A DNA stretch of 7,926 nt from Gemmatimonadota bacterium (GTDB lineage Bacteria; Gemmatimonadota; Gemmatimonadetes; Longimicrobiales; RSA9). Of this stretch, positions 6,972 through 7,926 are shown one piece after another; the first letter of the stretch is position 1; every line of letters begins with the position of its first letter. The notes below the pieces were generated by a model. It did no database searches. It worked only from the letters and a program-made list of their open reading frames with translations, and had not been told where the DNA came from. The position numbers and the translations under genes are program-made. The DNA is taken from assembly GCA_019689775.1 (NCBI GenBank), contig JADGGV010000168.1, positions 1 through 7,926 of the forward strand, written 5' to 3'.

Positions 6972-6997
6972 GCGCGCCGGCGCCCGACGCGGCGCGC
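6972..6997. terminator. GC-rich hairpin between convergent genes, possible bidirectional terminator
   Basis: GCGCGCCG (6972-6979) and CGGCGCGC (6990-6997) form a perfect 8-base-pair stem with a 10-base loop. It starts right after the lipoprotein stop codon and ends 9 bases before the end of thiD on the other strand. There is no T-tract on either side, so a classical intrinsic terminator is not shown. Chance pairing is possible in such GC-rich DNA. Confidence 0.3.
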
Positions 6998-7006
6998 GGC
7001 GTGCGG

Positions 7007-7837
7007 CTAGGCGGGGGCGTCGGGCGCGATCGCGGCGGGAGGAGCGGCCGGAGCTGCCGCCGCGTGGTGATTGAGCGGCCCGTGGCCGGCGCCGAGCCCG
7101 GGCGCCGTGCGGATCGCGCGCTCGACGAACGCGAGCGCCGCCGCGACGGCGCTCTCGAGCGGCGCGCCCGCGGCCAGGCCCGCGACCACGGCGGCCGAGA
7201 GCGTGCAGCCGGTGCCGTGCGTGTGCCGCGTGCGCAGCTTCGGGCGTCGCCAGACGTGGAAGTCGCGCCCGTCGAAGAGCACGTCGGCGACGACGTCGCC
7301 CTCGAGGTGCCCGCCCTTCACGAGCGCGGCCTTCGCGCCCCGCGCCACCAGCGCCTCCGCCATCGCGCGCATCGACGGCTCGCCGTTGGCCGGAATCCCC
7401 GTGAGCAGCGTCGCCTCGTCGAGGTTCGGCGTGACGAGCGTGGCGCGCGGGACCAGCAGCTCGGCCAGCGCGGCCTCCGCGTCCGTGTCGAGCAGCCGGT
7501 CTCCGCTGCTGGCCACCATGACCGGGTCGAGCACGAAGTTCCGGAGCGCGTGGCGCCGCACGCCGTCCGCCACTTCCGCGACGAGCGCCGCGGTCGCGAG
7601 CATCCCCGTCTTGAACGCCGCGGGGTACAGGTCCGCCGCCACGGCGTCGAGCTGTGCGCGCACGAACTCGGCCGGCACCGCGTGCACGCCGTGCACGCCC
7701 AGCGTGTTCTGCGCGGTCAGCGCCGTGATCACGGACGTGCCGAACACGCCGAACGCCTGGAACGTCTTCAGGTCCGCCTGGATGCCCGCGCCGCCGCCGC
7801 TGTCGCTGCCGGCGATCGTGAGCGCGATCGGGATCAT
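7007..7837 (-). CDS. thiD: Hydroxymethylpyrimidine / phosphomethylpyrimidine kinase
   Basis: This cytoplasmic enzyme phosphorylates 4-amino-5-hydroxymethyl-2-methylpyrimidine and then its monophosphate, giving the pyrimidine diphosphate half of thiamine. It has 276 residues of the ribokinase fold. Visible motifs are TIAGSDSGGGAGIQADLKTF (7-26), Gln43 in TALTAQNT at the pyrimidine site, KTGML (76-80), DPVMVASSG (104-112), TPNLDEA (136-142), VKGGH (173-177) and the anion hole HGTGC (207-211). Cys211 stands where ribokinases have Asp, as is typical of ThiD. GHGPLNHH (251-258) is the normal family end, and the last 18 residues are an extra Ala/Pro-rich tail. The start is supported by AGGGGGAG (7851-7844) six bases upstream. 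No other thiamine gene is in view. A pyridoxal kinase role is a lesser alternative; the GSDSGGGAGIQAD motif and Gln43 favour ThiD. Confidence 0.96.
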   Translation of the reverse strand: MIPIALTIAGSDSGGGAGIQADLKTFQAFGVFGTSVITALTAQNTLGVHGVHAVPAEFVRAQLDAVAADLYPAAFKTGMLATAALVAEVADGVRRHALRNFVLDPVMVASSGDRLLDTDAEAALAELLVPRATLVTPNLDEATLLTGIPANGEPSMRAMAEALVARGAKAALVKGGHLEGDVVADVLFDGRDFHVWRRPKLRTRHTHGTGCTLSAAVVAGLAAGAPLESAVAAALAFVERAIRTAPGLGAGHGPLNHHAAAAPAAPPAAIAPDAPA

Positions 7838-7843
7838 GGCATG

Positions 7844-7851
7844 CTCCCCCT
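7844..7851 (-). promoter_or_regulatory. Ribosome binding site of thiD
   Basis: On the minus strand AGGGGGAG (7851 to 7844) lies six bases before the ATG at 7837. A second ATG at 7842-7840 is out of frame, so 7837 is the supported start. Confidence 0.6.
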
Positions 7852-7880
7852 GTGGAGGTCGGCCGCGGAAGCTACGAACG

Positions 7881-7908
7881 CCCGGCCCCCGGGGCCCCCC
7901 CGCGGCCC
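7881..7908 (-). other. Candidate G-quadruplex / GC palindrome in the thiD leader
   Basis: On the thiD coding strand the G-tracts read GGG (7908-7906), seven G (7901-7895), five G (7890-7886) and GGG (7883-7881). They are separated by 4, 4 and 2 bases, which fits the usual four-tract quadruplex pattern. The same bases contain the palindrome GGCCCC-C-GGGGCC (7884-7896), a competing hairpin. The tract lies 44-71 bases upstream of the start codon, in the promoter or the 5' leader. A regulatory role is only inferred. Confidence 0.3.
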
Positions 7909-7926
7909 GCCGGCGCGGGCGCGGGC

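Noticed and set aside
7838..7926. TPP riboswitch upstream of thiD
   Set aside because: The conserved CUGAGA and ACCUGA-like cores were looked for on the minus strand and are absent in the visible 89 bases.

Overview
The window is very GC-rich and third codon positions are almost all G or C. It is densely packed with bacterial genes, in the style of a free-living high-GC bacterium. The gene set would fit groups such as Gemmatimonadota, Deinococcota, Actinomycetota or Chloroflexota. The sequence alone does not decide among them; a Gemmatimonadota-like source is only a guess. There are no mobile elements, CRISPR arrays, RNA genes or phage genes. It looks like ordinary metabolic chromosome.

Positions 1-5218 (+ strand) hold one tight operon for nucleoside uptake and salvage. 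It has a BMP/PnrA-type nucleoside-binding protein (5' end outside the window), a double-domain ABC ATPase, two different membrane permeases, and a trimeric-type purine nucleoside phosphorylase. The first four genes overlap by 4 bases at each junction (GTGA, GTGA, ATGA), and the fifth follows after 4 bases. The simplest reading is that the binding protein captures nucleosides outside the membrane and the ATPase-permease complex imports them. The phosphorylase then splits inosine or guanosine into free base plus (deoxy)ribose 1-phosphate.

Positions 5219-5306 are a short gap with a plausible sigma70-type promoter and a clear ribosome binding site. They lead into 5307-6971 (+), a lipoprotein of the family 5 peptide/nickel solute-binding group, with no permease or ATPase of its own in view. 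It stops 35 bases before the stop codon of a convergent gene, and the gap between them can form a GC-rich hairpin.

Positions 7007-7837 (- strand) hold thiD, the hydroxymethylpyrimidine (phosphate) kinase of thiamine synthesis and salvage. The 89 bases upstream of it are extremely GC-rich. They contain a candidate G-quadruplex/palindrome on the coding strand but no visible TPP riboswitch.

I found no strong candidate for an undescribed system. The most useful points for follow-up are the transporter-phosphorylase pairing, the asymmetric ATPase sites, the orphan solute-binding lipoprotein with its own promoter, and the G-rich leader of thiD.
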